A DNA stretch of 15,089 nucleotides from positions 1-15,089 of the forward strand of contig JAEZLU010000287.1 in assembly GCA_023415075.1 (NCBI GenBank), in the 5' to 3' direction. A program made the position numbers and the translations under genes. Numbering within the stretch: position 1 is the stretch's first letter; the number at the start of each line of letters is the position of its first letter. The notes beneath the pieces were generated by a model. The model did no database searches. It was not told the origin of the DNA and was given only the letters and a program-made list of their open reading frames with translations. This DNA is from Bacillota bacterium. Lineage in GTDB: Bacteria > Bacillota > Negativicutes > Sporomusales > UBA7701. Positions 1 through 7,663 of the stretch are shown piece by piece.

Positions 1-211
1 CGTGGATATAGCCGGCCACCGCCGCCAGTTCGCAGTCCCGCTCGCTGTAGCCGAGGGCCGCCAGCACCTGACGGGCCCGTTCGGCCACCAGGGTGGCGTG
101 CCGCCGGCCGTGCTCGGTAAAGCCCAGTTGGCCGAGATACTCGGTGCTGCAGGTAAGATAAGTCGTAACCTCATGATCGTGCTGCAGATCGGCTAACGTT
201 ACCTGTGCCAT
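1..211 (-). CDS. HD-domain phosphohydrolase, N-terminal 70 residues (3' part outside window)
   Basis: The frame opens at an ATG read leftwards from 211 and runs off the window edge still open. A GGGAG ribosome binding site sits about 8 bases upstream. The visible protein contains EHGRRHATLVAERA (residues 34-47) followed by VAGYIH at the edge, so His35 and His70 fit the first and second metal-binding histidines of the HD superfamily; the HD aspartate would be the next codon, outside the window. HD proteins are metal-dependent phosphohydrolases, often acting on nucleotides or phosphomonoesters. The substrate cannot be told from 70 residues. It follows the small P-loop gene after 74 bp and may share its transcript. 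The plus-strand frame over the same bases is its shadow. Confidence 0.8.
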   Translation of the reverse strand, partial: MAQVTLADLQHDHEVTTYLTCSTEYLGQLGFTEHGRRHATLVAERARQVLAALGYSERDCELAAVAGYIH

Positions 212-285
212 GACCGTTTCTCCCTGCGCTATCCAGGCTGTTCCTAAACCGCGCCTAGCTGCCTGTTTTTGACCAACCTGGAGTC

Positions 286-621
286 TTACAACGATTCAAT
301 GTACTGGAGAACCCGTTCGACAACTTCTTCCCTCGATAACTCGTCCGTCTGAATAAACAGGTCGGCGTGCGTCCTGGCGTCCTCAAGACGCTCCCGCTGG
401 ACGGCCAGCCGCTCCTCGCCCCACGGGACCGTCCGCCGCCGGCGGATGACCGGTAACGACGCCTCCAGCATCACCAGCACATCAGGCTGCTTCTTCCGCC
501 AGAACGTCCTGATGCCAGAATGCTCCTGGGCGACGTTATGAGCGTCCAGGCCAAGCGCCTGCAGGCGGCCGACCAGTGTCGTCTTACCGCTGGCGCACGG
601 GCCGACGACCACGATCCTCAT
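286..621 (-). CDS. Small P-loop NTPase/kinase-like protein, 111 residues
   Basis: A short protein beginning MRIVVVGPCASGKTT. GPCASGKT at residues 7-14 is a clean Walker A motif of the GxxxxGKT type directly after the first beta strand, as in small nucleotide or metabolite kinases and other P-loop ATPases. DVLVMLEA (47-54) may be the strand that carries the Walker B function, followed by a very basic RRRR stretch and a helical C-terminus. At 111 residues it is shorter than standard adenylate- or shikimate-kinase families, so the lid may be reduced. Start chosen at the only reasonable ATG, with a GGTG-type site upstream. It begins 12 bp after the phosphatase stop, so it is probably co-transcribed. 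The substrate is unknown; a role as a kinase is inference. Confidence 0.7.
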   Translation of the reverse strand: MRIVVVGPCASGKTTLVGRLQALGLDAHNVAQEHSGIRTFWRKKQPDVLVMLEASLPVIRRRRTVPWGEERLAVQRERLEDARTHADLFIQTDELSREEVVERVLQYIESL

Positions 622-633
622 ATTTTCACCCGC

Positions 634-1338
634 CTATCCGGGAAACGACACGCTAATCCGTTGAATGCGGTGGTTTAAGTCGCGGGCCGACACGCCCATC
701 ACAACCACCGTCATGTCGTCGCCCGGCCGGTAATCATCCAGGCCAAGGGCGTATTCGAGGATGCTTTCGGCAATGAAATCGACGTCTTCGGGGCCATTAT
801 CCTCAATAAACCGGAGGATGCTGGCGACTTCGGCAGATTTGCCGCGTTTGCGGCCGGCGGCCTGGATGCCGTCGGAGTATGATACCAAAATTGTGCCCAC
901 TTCGAGGGCTATTTGATTCATCAGCGGCTTCATATGTTTATGAACGCCGATGGGATGGACAGCTTCATCGTAAACATCGACGCCGTATTCGGTCTTGACA
1001 ATTACCGGGCAATTGGAATTGCGGGAAAACAGCAGCGTCTCGGTATCGAAATCGGCGCTTAAAATCGTCAACGTCGACGACACCTTGCCGTCTTTCATGG
1101 CGTACAGGTAGTCGTGCACCGTCCGGGCCACCGCGCCGTCGCGGGCCCCTTCGGCGATAAGGGCCGCAGCCCGGTTGACCACCAGGCTGCTGGTTATTTT
1201 GGCCGCTTTGCCGCTGCCCTGCCCGTCAGCCAAAATGGCAGAAATACCACCGCGTGGTCGTTCTGCCACCTCCACACTGTCGCCGCACTCGGCCACCGCG
1301 TACTTATTCGCCTTGGCAATGCCTATTCTAATCTCCAT
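634..1338 (-). CDS. SpoIIE/PP2C-family serine/threonine phosphatase, 234 residues
   Basis: A single PP2C-type catalytic domain with no added sensor or membrane segment. Metal-binding landmarks are CGDSVEV (Asp20), ILADGQGSGKAAK (Asp38), LVSYSDGI (Asp156) and RPGDDMTVVV (Asp207/208), the spacing typical of SpoIIE-like bacterial phosphatases. Such enzymes dephosphorylate anti-anti-sigma factors (STAS domain) or other phosphoproteins in the cytoplasm with Mn or Mg. No STAS or anti-sigma kinase gene is visible beside it, so the target is unknown. It is a shorter paralog of the phosphatase at 12436-13587, sharing the DGxGSG and SDG motifs but lacking the long C-terminal extension. The ribosome binding site is weak. 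It lies 27 bp after the cyclo-ligase gene and 12 bp before the P-loop gene. Confidence 0.88.
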   Translation of the reverse strand: MEIRIGIAKANKYAVAECGDSVEVAERPRGGISAILADGQGSGKAAKITSSLVVNRAAALIAEGARDGAVARTVHDYLYAMKDGKVSSTLTILSADFDTETLLFSRNSNCPVIVKTEYGVDVYDEAVHPIGVHKHMKPLMNQIALEVGTILVSYSDGIQAAGRKRGKSAEVASILRFIEDNGPEDVDFIAESILEYALGLDDYRPGDDMTVVVMGVSARDLNHRIQRISVSFPG

Positions 1339-1365
1339 AGCAGTCGCCGGCCCCAGGCGGGCAAA

Positions 1366-1962
1366 TTACTCTCTGCCCTTACCGAGGGACCAAAAGCCAC
1401 CTTCCGTCAGCAGATAATCAAACCTGGCGTCATACTCGTCGACCGGCACCTCGTCCACAACCTGCAGCGACCAGGCCAGCCCCAGCCGGCAGGCGGCAGT
1501 GGCCCGCGGCAGGAAGCGGTCATAGTAGCCGGCGCCCATGCCGAGACGGTAACCGCGGCGGTCAAAGGCCACCCCGGGCACGACGACAAGCTCGATGGCC
1601 GCCGGTTCGACCAGCCGCACTTTGGCCGGGTCGGGCATCTTGAGGCCCAGCCGGCCGATAACGAGACCCTCCCAGCCGGTGAGCAGCCCGGCCTCCATGT
1701 GGCCGTACTTTTCGCCCATCAGCGGCACGCACACCGTCTTGCCGGCGGCCCAGGCGGCGGCGATCAGGCCCTCGGTTTGCGGCTCATCGGCCATCGCCAG
1801 GTATACCATGACGATTTTTGCTTTCTGATAAACCGGCCAGGCGCAAAAATGGGCAGCGATGGCCTCGCTCCCCGTTGCAATGCTGTCGGCCGGAAGACGG
1901 CGCCGCCGGGCCAGCATCGTCCCGCGCAGCGCCTTTTTTGCCTCTCCCGTGCGCTCACTCAT
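1366..1962 (-). CDS. 5-formyltetrahydrofolate cyclo-ligase
   Basis: Converts 5-formyl-THF to 5,10-methenyl-THF using ATP, returning stored folate to the one-carbon pool; cytoplasmic. The 198-residue protein has the normal family length. The N-terminal basic helix (KKALRGTMLARRRRL) supplies phosphate contacts, and the C-terminal signature VVVPGVAFDRRGYRLGMGAG (127-146) with YYDRFL and the terminal FDYLLTE is diagnostic. The start ATG lies only 2 bp after the yajC stop and has a weak GAAG-type site, so translational coupling to yajC is likely. It ends 27 bp before the phosphatase gene. Homologs are called MTHFS, ygfA, fau or yqgN depending on organism, so no symbol is assigned. Confidence 0.95.
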   Translation of the reverse strand: MSERTGEAKKALRGTMLARRRRLPADSIATGSEAIAAHFCAWPVYQKAKIVMVYLAMADEPQTEGLIAAAWAAGKTVCVPLMGEKYGHMEAGLLTGWEGLVIGRLGLKMPDPAKVRLVEPAAIELVVVPGVAFDRRGYRLGMGAGYYDRFLPRATAACRLGLAWSLQVVDEVPVDEYDARFDYLLTEGGFWSLGKGRE

Positions 1963-1964
1963 GA

Positions 1965-2249
1965 TTATTTTTCTTCGGTCCTGTTCTTTACGGTGCCCAC
2001 GGCCGAGCGGTTGACGTCGATCTCGACCTTCTCAGCCACCTTAACGGTCACGATTTCATCGGAAAATCCGGTGATTGTGCCGTGGATACCGCCGATGGTC
2101 ACGATGCGGTCACCCTTCTTCAGGCTGCCGAGCATGTCGGAACGCTTCTTCTGATCCTTCTTTTGCGGCCGGTAAAAAAGGAAGTAGAAGATGACGATCA
2201 TTATAATAAATGGCGCCCATTGCATAATTTCCGGCGAAAGTGCCTCCAA
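1965..2249 (-). CDS. yajC: Preprotein translocase accessory subunit YajC (TTG start preferred)
   Basis: YajC is a small inner-membrane partner of the SecDF complex in protein export. The protein has a short N-terminal lead, one hydrophobic segment (WAPFIIMIVIFYFLFY), the family hallmark YRPQKKDQKKR immediately after it, and the conserved cytosolic GDRIVTIGGIHGTI region. Start choice matters: an upstream GTG at 2256-2258 gives 97 residues, but it sits inside the strong Shine-Dalgarno GGGAGGTGA. The in-frame TTG at 2247-2249 lies about 8 bases after GGAGG and gives 94 residues, so I prefer it. It follows tgt by about 58 bp, the usual queA-tgt-yajC order seen in many bacteria. Confidence 0.93.
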   Translation of the reverse strand: MEALSPEIMQWAPFIIMIVIFYFLFYRPQKKDQKKRSDMLGSLKKGDRIVTIGGIHGTITGFSDEIVTVKVAEKVEIDVNRSAVGTVKNRTEEK

Positions 2250-2307
2250 ACTTTTCACCTCCCTATCTTGTCCTTCCGATATATTCTTCGCCTGGAGAGG
2301 AATTCCT

Positions 2308-3420
2308 CTAGCGGCCGGGATAATTCGCCCAAAACTCCTCGTGAAAAGCCGGGAAGCTGTCTTCTATGATCGATTTTCGCATCAAGCGCATGAATCTGAG
2401 GAGAAAATGCAGGTTATGGGTGGTCGTAAGCCGCAGGCCGAAAATCTCCTCGGCTTTTAGGAGATGACGGATGTAGGCCCGCGAGAAATGGCGGCAGGTG
2501 TAGCAGTCGCAGTCCGGGTCGATCGGCCGGAAATCGCGGGCGTACTCGGCGTTTTTCAGCACCAGGCGGCCACGGCCGGTCATCACCGTGCCGTTGCGGG
2601 CCACCCGCGTCGGGAAGACGCAGTCGAACATATCGACCCCCAACTGCACGCCCTCTACCAGACAGTCGGGTGTACCCACCCCCATCAGATAGCGGGGCTT
2701 ATTGGCCGGCAGGGCCGGCACGGTATGGGCCAGCATCTCGTACATCAGCGGTTTGGGCTCGCCGACGCTCAGGCCGCCGATGCCGTAACCGGGAAAATCC
2801 ATGGACACCAGGTCGCGGGCGCTCATCAGCCGCAGATCCTTGTGCATACCGCCCTGGACGATGCCGAACAGGGCCTGGTCTTTGCGGGTATGGACCTTTA
2901 GGCAGCGCTCGGCCCAGCGGGTCGTCCGCTCGGTCGAGGCCTTGGCATAGTCGTGGTCGGCCGGGTAGGGCACACACTCGTCGAAGGCCATGATGATGTC
3001 GGCCCCAAGGGCCATCTGAACCTCGGTGGCCTTCTCCGGCGATAAAAACTGCTTGGAGCCGTCAATATGCGACCGAAAGGCAACCCCCTCCTCGCTGATC
3101 TTGCGGAGCGGCCCCAGACTGAACACCTGGAAACCGCCGCTGTCGGTGAGGATGCCGCGGTCCCACTGCATGAACGAGTGCAGGCCGCCGGCCTCGGCCA
3201 CAAGGTCGTGTCCCGGCCGCAGGAACAAATGATATGTATTGCTGAGGATGATGCCGGCCCCCATCTCGGCCAGCTCGTGCGGCGACATGGCCTTGACGGT
3301 GGCCTGGGTTCCTACCGGCATGAACATCGGCGTATCGAAAACACCATGGGGCGTATACAGGCGCCCGGCCCGGGCCCCGGTATGGGGGCAGCTTTTCACA
3401 AGTTCGAAGGTGACGGCCAT
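2308..3420 (-). CDS. tgt: tRNA-guanine transglycosylase, bacterial type
   Basis: Exchanges guanine-34 of GUN-anticodon tRNAs for the queuosine precursor preQ1. The 370-residue length is typical. Visible landmarks: TDSGGFQVFSL with Asp93 as general acid/base, FGIVQGG and GIGGLSVGEP for base recognition, DMFDCVFPTR with Asp266 as the nucleophile, and the zinc site CDCYTC (Cys304, Cys306, Cys309) with His335 in TTHNLHFL. The frame is open further upstream, but homology starts at MAVTFELV and an AGCGAGG site lies about 8 bases before this ATG, so 3420 is the start. It begins 16 bp after the queA stop, in the classical queA-tgt order, and is translated as part of the ruvC-to-yajC operon. Confidence 0.97.
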   Translation of the reverse strand: MAVTFELVKSCPHTGARAGRLYTPHGVFDTPMFMPVGTQATVKAMSPHELAEMGAGIILSNTYHLFLRPGHDLVAEAGGLHSFMQWDRGILTDSGGFQVFSLGPLRKISEEGVAFRSHIDGSKQFLSPEKATEVQMALGADIIMAFDECVPYPADHDYAKASTERTTRWAERCLKVHTRKDQALFGIVQGGMHKDLRLMSARDLVSMDFPGYGIGGLSVGEPKPLMYEMLAHTVPALPANKPRYLMGVGTPDCLVEGVQLGVDMFDCVFPTRVARNGTVMTGRGRLVLKNAEYARDFRPIDPDCDCYTCRHFSRAYIRHLLKAEEIFGLRLTTTHNLHFLLRFMRLMRKSIIEDSFPAFHEEFWANYPGR

Positions 3421-3436
3421 TGTAAAACCTCGCTTC

Positions 3437-4459
3437 TCAGATAATGAACATGGCGTCGCCGAAGCTGAAGAAACGGTAGCGCTCGGCCACCGCCTCGCGG
3501 TAGGCTGCCAGGATGGGCTCCCGGCCGGCAAGGGCGCTTACAAGCATCAAAAGGGTCGACTTCGGCAGGTGGAAGTTGGTGATAAGCGCGTCGGTCAGCC
3601 GGAAACGGTAGCCGGGATAGATGAATATCTCCGTCCAGCCGCTGCCTGGTTGCAGGCTGCCGTCAGCGGCGGCCGCCGTCTCCAGCGTGCGGACGCTGGT
3701 CGTGCCCACGGCGATAACCCGGCCACCGCGCCTTTTGGTCTCGTTGATTATCGCCGCCGTTTCCGGCGGGATGGAGTAATACTCCCGGTGCATCTTATGC
3801 TGCATAATATTATCCACGTTTACCGGCCGGAAGGTCCCCAGGCCGACATGTAAAGTAACGAAGGCGAGATTGACCGATTTTTGTTTGAGTTTTGTCAGTA
3901 AATCCTCAGTGAAATGCAGACCGGCGGTCGGGGCGGCCGCCGAGCCGCGGACCCGCGAATACACCGTCTGGTAGCGTTCCTTGTCCCTCAGCTGGGCATG
4001 GATATACGGCGGCAGCGGTGTTTCGCCCAGCCTGTCCAATATCTCCTCGAAAATGCCGTTAAAACTAAAGCGGACGATCCGTCCGCCAAAGTCGGTAACC
4101 GCCATAATTTCCCCGGTCAGCTCGTCGCCGAACTTCACGACGGCCCCTGGCCGAAGCTTGCGGCCGGGTTTGACCAGCGTCTCCCACTCGCCGTCCTGCA
4201 GACGGCTGAGCAGGAAAACCTCGACCTTGCCACCGGTGTCGGCCTTGGTACCAACCAGGCGGGCCGGTATGACCCGGGTGTCGTTGAACACAAGCGTATC
4301 GCCAGCTGCCAGGTACTGCGGCAAATCATAAAAGTGGCGATGGCGGATCGACCCGTCGGCTTTACCCAGCACCAGAAGGCGTGAGTGGTCGCGCAGCGGC
4401 GCCGGCTGCTGGGCAATCAGCTCTTCCGGCAGATAATAGTCAAAATCGGTAAGCAGCAT
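3437..4459 (-). CDS. queA: S-adenosylmethionine:tRNA ribosyltransferase-isomerase
   Basis: Transfers and isomerises the ribose of SAM onto preQ1-modified tRNA to give epoxyqueuosine, the step after Tgt. The 340 residues match the family length. Recognisable blocks are the N-terminal FDYYLPEELIAQQP, FNDTRVIPARL (58-68), RGSAAAPTAGLHFT (171-184), HKMHREYY (221-228), GTTSVRTLE (252-260), ALITNFHLPKSTLLMLVSA (291-309) and the terminal RFFSFGDAMFI. A GAGGAG site precedes the ATG at suitable distance. It starts 10 bp after the SpoIID-like gene and ends 16 bp before tgt, so all three are almost certainly one transcript. Confidence 0.97.
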   Translation of the reverse strand: MLLTDFDYYLPEELIAQQPAPLRDHSRLLVLGKADGSIRHRHFYDLPQYLAAGDTLVFNDTRVIPARLVGTKADTGGKVEVFLLSRLQDGEWETLVKPGRKLRPGAVVKFGDELTGEIMAVTDFGGRIVRFSFNGIFEEILDRLGETPLPPYIHAQLRDKERYQTVYSRVRGSAAAPTAGLHFTEDLLTKLKQKSVNLAFVTLHVGLGTFRPVNVDNIMQHKMHREYYSIPPETAAIINETKRRGGRVIAVGTTSVRTLETAAAADGSLQPGSGWTEIFIYPGYRFRLTDALITNFHLPKSTLLMLVSALAGREPILAAYREAVAERYRFFSFGDAMFII

Positions 4460-4469
4460 CGAAGGCTCC

Positions 4470-5804
4470 TCAGTACCACTTTTTAATCTCGATACCTGAA
4501 TAATAGTGTTTCAATATAGTTTTGAAATATTCGGTATCGGCCGGTGAGGCCTTGTCGGCCATAGCCTTGGCACCCCACTGGGAGAGGCCCAATCCGTGGC
4601 CCCAGCCATAGCCCGTGAAAACGACGGTCTCGTTCGGCCGGCCGCCGATACGGCGGACATTCGGCTTGTCGGTGGGCAGGTTACGCTCAGGCAAGGGCGG
4701 CACATTGATTTCCATAGTCTTGATGTCTTTATCGCTGTAGCGGTCGGTTATTTCCAGCTGAACCGCCTTTTCGGTCGGCAGGAATACCTTGACGTCGAAC
4801 AGGGTGCTGTTCAGACTCAGAATACTCCGCAGCTTGTTGCCTGTCAGAAGATAGCTGCCGCCGCTGCCGGAAAAGCGAATCGCCTTAACCCGGCCGGACA
4901 CGCCGCGGTCAGGTGCGGTCACCGGCGGCTTGGTCAGAACGGACAGTTCGACGGTCTGCAGAGTACCAACATTGTAGCCGGCGCTGAGGAGAGTCTCGGT
5001 CAATTCTTTGGTAGTGATAGCCTTTTCCCAGCGGTAGTGGGGCGACTTGTCGTCATAGTCGACCACCGCCCGCAGAACGGGATGGGCGGTGCCCCAGACA
5101 TTTTCGCTGTTTTCGGTGTAGCCGCCGCCGCTGCCGTGGAAATAGGCCGGGATGGGTTTGCCCTGGTAGACGGCAACAAGGCCGAAGGTGGCATCCACCG
5201 CCTGGATGGCCCGCGTTTCTTCGCTGGTACGGCCGCCGTAAACCTGGCAGTCCGTGGTCGCACAGACGTCGTAGCCGTCGTCGTGGTGTTTGCCGAAGCT
5301 GTATATCGCATAGGTACGGGCGGCGACCGCCTGGGCTTTGACGGCTTCCAGCGGCCAGGCCGGCGAGATTTCCTTGGCGATGATGCCGTAGAGGTATTGT
5401 TCGACCGGCAGAGTGTTGACGACCGTCAGGCCGTTCTTGCCGGCCGTGCGATGCAGGGTTATCGCCCCGCGGTAGAGCCGCTTGTTTACTTCGATTGCCG
5501 CCTGGTCGGCCCCGTCGGGCTTACGGACAGCGACTTCGCGGGCCGTCGTCGGCTTGCCGTTGACGAGAATCCGGCCGTCCTTGAAGGAGACCGATACCTT
5601 GTCCTTGGCCTTGAAGCTGCCCAGGATTTCTTTATCGGCGGCGTCGACCAGAGAAAAGTCGCTTTCGGCCGACAGCAGGATATTGGCCTGGCCGGACCAC
5701 AGGCCGACCTCGATAAGCGGCGACCCGGCCGGTGCGGCCTGGGCCGGTGCGGCGAAAGCCAGCGCCAGCAGGAGTAGGCCGGCAGCAAGTAGCAGTTTGC
5801 GCAT
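4470..5804 (-). CDS. SpoIID/LytB-domain protein, secreted
   Basis: SpoIID-family proteins are lytic transglycosylases; SpoIID itself degrades denuded peptidoglycan during engulfment, while LytB-type relatives modify amidase activity in growing cells. The 444-residue protein starts with a signal peptide (MRKLLLAAGL, then a hydrophobic core ending APAQAA near residue 24). The catalytic domain runs from LPVEQYLYGIIAKEISPAWP, with Glu145 fitting the catalytic glutamate, through AVAARTYAIY, a His173/His174/Cys181/Cys186 group that could bind zinc, to the C-terminal GYGWGHGLGLSQWGAKAMA (398-416). It is about 100 residues longer than SpoIID itself, including an N-terminal region and an insert around 335-395. 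An AGGAGG site lies 5 bases before ATG. Its place inside a housekeeping operon makes a non-sporulation cell-wall role possible, so spoIID is not assigned. Confidence 0.92.
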   Translation of the reverse strand: MRKLLLAAGLLLLALAFAAPAQAAPAGSPLIEVGLWSGQANILLSAESDFSLVDAADKEILGSFKAKDKVSVSFKDGRILVNGKPTTAREVAVRKPDGADQAAIEVNKRLYRGAITLHRTAGKNGLTVVNTLPVEQYLYGIIAKEISPAWPLEAVKAQAVAARTYAIYSFGKHHDDGYDVCATTDCQVYGGRTSEETRAIQAVDATFGLVAVYQGKPIPAYFHGSGGGYTENSENVWGTAHPVLRAVVDYDDKSPHYRWEKAITTKELTETLLSAGYNVGTLQTVELSVLTKPPVTAPDRGVSGRVKAIRFSGSGGSYLLTGNKLRSILSLNSTLFDVKVFLPTEKAVQLEITDRYSDKDIKTMEINVPPLPERNLPTDKPNVRRIGGRPNETVVFTGYGWGHGLGLSQWGAKAMADKASPADTEYFKTILKHYYSGIEIKKWY

Positions 5805-5822
5805 ATTACCTCCTGGCCGTCC

Positions 5823-6050
5823 TTAGCGGCGGCCGAAAAGATTGAAGATGACCGTCAGGATGACGCTGAGGATAATGCAGGTGACTACCGGGAAGTAGAA
5901 GCTGAAATTCTCTTTTTCCACGTGGATGTCGCCAGGCAGTCGGCCCAACCAGGGGATTTTGGCGCCAAAATACAAAACAAGGCCGACAATGAACAGAATA
6001 GCGCCGAAGATCATCAGCGTCTTGCCGAAAGAATCGAAACCTGCCGGCAT
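5823..6050 (-). CDS. DUF2905 family small membrane protein
   Basis: A 75-residue protein with two hydrophobic segments (about 11-29 and 52-71) around a conserved loop containing GRLPGDIHVEKENFSFYFP. This loop is the hallmark of DUF2905, a family of unknown function often found near ruvB, queA and related genes in Firmicutes. Both ends are short, so a helical-hairpin inner-membrane protein is expected. The ATG directly abuts the queH stop codon (TAGATG), so translation is probably coupled to queH. The SpoIID-like gene begins 18 bp after its stop. No function can be inferred beyond membrane location. Confidence 0.93.
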   Translation of the reverse strand: MPAGFDSFGKTLMIFGAILFIVGLVLYFGAKIPWLGRLPGDIHVEKENFSFYFPVVTCIILSVILTVIFNLFGRR

Positions 6051-6596
6051 CTAGCCATTCCCCTTTCGTGGCTTCTGGTAACGGTCGCGTTCGCTAAAAA
6101 CGCAGCCGCAGTAAGGTTGACGGTAGAGTTCAAGTTCCTTGCTGATGGCCACGCCGGTCTGCCAGCCCGGACGGAAGTCTTCGTAGTGGAAGGCCACGCC
6201 CTCGGCGGCGGCGGCCTCTTCGGCCACGCTTCTTATCAGCTCGTGCTGCTGATAGGGGCTGACCAAGAGGGTGGTGCTGAAGCAGTCGAAGCCGTGGGCC
6301 CTGGCGTAGCGGGCGGCCTGGCGGAGACGCAGCTCGTAGCAGGCCCTGCAGCGCCCGCCCGCGGCGGTCAGGGCCCGGCTGAGAAAGTCCTCAAGGGTAT
6401 AGGAGTCGTCGACCACCAGCTCTAGGCCGACCTTGGCCGCAAACTCGCGGCTGGTTTCCAGGCGGCGGGTGAACTCCTTGTAGGGATGAATGTTGGGGTT
6501 ATAAAAATAGCCCACAAGGTCCCAGCCCGCCGCCCGCAGGTGGTTCACCGGATAGGCAGCGCAGGGACCGCAGCAGACGTGCAGCAGCATCCGCAT
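6051..6596 (-). CDS. queH: Epoxyqueuosine reductase QueH
   Basis: QueH performs the last step of queuosine synthesis, reducing epoxyqueuosine in tRNA to queuosine; it replaces the unrelated cobalamin-dependent QueG. The 181-residue protein shows the family pattern: N-terminal LLHVCCGPC (Cys8, Cys9, Cys12), YNPNIHPYKEF (32-42), GGRCRACYELRL with Cys83/Cys86, STTLLVSPYQQH, and the terminal YCGCVFSE with Cys163/Cys165. These cysteines serve Fe-S/metal binding and a redox disulfide in the family. The start is ATG at 6596 with a weak AAGAAGAG site; a second in-frame ATG two codons later is possible. It lies 26 bp after ruvB and joins queA and tgt in the same operon. Confidence 0.95.
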   Translation of the reverse strand: MRMLLHVCCGPCAAYPVNHLRAAGWDLVGYFYNPNIHPYKEFTRRLETSREFAAKVGLELVVDDSYTLEDFLSRALTAAGGRCRACYELRLRQAARYARAHGFDCFSTTLLVSPYQQHELIRSVAEEAAAAEGVAFHYEDFRPGWQTGVAISKELELYRQPYCGCVFSERDRYQKPRKGNG

Positions 6597-6622
6597 TGAA
6601 TTCGCTCTTCTTTCTGTTGGCG

Positions 6623-7657
6623 TTACAAAGGAAGTTTCTCCTGTTTTTCTCCGTCGCCGGTGCCATTTTTATAGGCGACGCCGATATGCCGATAGGCGGC
6701 CGGAGTGGCTACGCGGCCGCGGGGTGTACGGTTTAGGAAGCCCAGTTGAAGCAGAAAAGGTTCGTACACATCCTCAATGGTCTCGGTTTCCTCGCTGATG
6801 GCCGCGGCCAGTGTCTCCAGGCCGACCGGGCCGCCGCCGAACTTGCTGATAATGGTCGTCAGCAGGCGGCGATCGGTTTTGTCGAGACCGCTCTTATCGA
6901 CTTCCAGCATGGCCAGGGCCTTATCGGCAATCGCTGCGGTGATGACGCCGTCGCCGGCAACCTGGGCGAAGTCGCGCACCCTTTTGAGGAGGCGGTTGGC
7001 CACCCGCGGCGTGCCCCGTGACCGGCAGGCGATCTCACGGGCGCCGTGGTCGTCGATGGCAATGTTCAGTATCTCCGCGGCCCGCTTAATAATACATTCG
7101 AGGTGGCCGGTCTCGTAGTATTCCAGCCGGCAGACCACGCCGAAGCGGTCCCGCAGGGGCGCGGTCAAGGTCCCGGCCCGGGTAGTGGCGCCGACAAGAG
7201 TGAAGCGCGGCAGGTCGAGGCGGATCGAGCGGGCACTCGGCCCTTTGCCGATAATAATGTCGAGGGCGTAATCCTCCATGGCGGTGTACAGTATCTCTTC
7301 GACGCCGCGCGGCATGCGGTGGATCTCATCGATGAACAGGACATCCTTGTCGCCCAGGTTTGTGAGCAGCGCCGCCAGGTCGCCCGGCCGTTCGATGGCC
7401 GGCCCGGAGGTCACCCGGAAGCTGACGGCAAGTTCATTGGCGATTATGCCGGCAAGGGTGGTCTTGCCCAAGCCGGGCGGCCCATAGAGAAGGACATGGT
7501 CGAGGGCTTCGCCGCGGGAGACGGCGGCCTGGATGAAAATCGACAGATTCTGCTTTACCTGGTCCTGGCCTATATATTCGACAAGCCGGCGCGGCCGCAG
7601 GCTGTATTGCCAATTGTCGGCATCCTGCTCGCCGCCGGCGAGGATTCGTTCTTCCAT
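6623..7657 (-). CDS. ruvB: Holliday junction branch migration DNA helicase RuvB
   Basis: The ATP-driven hexameric ring motor that, with RuvA, moves Holliday junctions during recombinational repair. The 344 residues include Walker A GPPGLGKT (59-66), Walker B LFIDEIH (107-113), sensor 1 GATTRAG (156-162), the arginine-rich sensor 2 region RGTPRVANRLLKR (214-226), and a C-terminal winged-helix domain with FGGGPVGLETLA. The N-terminus has SLRPRRLVEYIGQ, as in most RuvB. A GGAGG site 9 bases before ATG lies in the 6-bp gap and tail of ruvA, so the two are translated in step. The tail after residue 330 is charged and variable. Confidence 0.98.
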   Translation of the reverse strand: MEERILAGGEQDADNWQYSLRPRRLVEYIGQDQVKQNLSIFIQAAVSRGEALDHVLLYGPPGLGKTTLAGIIANELAVSFRVTSGPAIERPGDLAALLTNLGDKDVLFIDEIHRMPRGVEEILYTAMEDYALDIIIGKGPSARSIRLDLPRFTLVGATTRAGTLTAPLRDRFGVVCRLEYYETGHLECIIKRAAEILNIAIDDHGAREIACRSRGTPRVANRLLKRVRDFAQVAGDGVITAAIADKALAMLEVDKSGLDKTDRRLLTTIISKFGGGPVGLETLAAAISEETETIEDVYEPFLLQLGFLNRTPRGRVATPAAYRHIGVAYKNGTGDGEKQEKLPL

Positions 7658-7663
7658 CTGGTG

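Noticed and set aside
2..196. Plus-strand frame of 64 residues at the left edge
   Set aside because: The opposite strand encodes the start of an HD-domain protein with a proper ribosome binding site and both histidine motifs; the plus frame is its antisense shadow.
2296..2309. 14-bp perfect palindrome AGAGGAATTCCTCT at the tgt stop codon
   Set aside because: Only a 5-bp stem with an AATT loop and no T-run after it; not a convincing terminator or operator.
4596..5777. Long plus-strand frame (393 residues) antisense to the SpoIID-like gene
   Set aside because: Fully overlaps a well-supported gene; low-complexity Ala/Gly/Val/Arg composition typical of GC-rich antisense frames and no recognisable motif.
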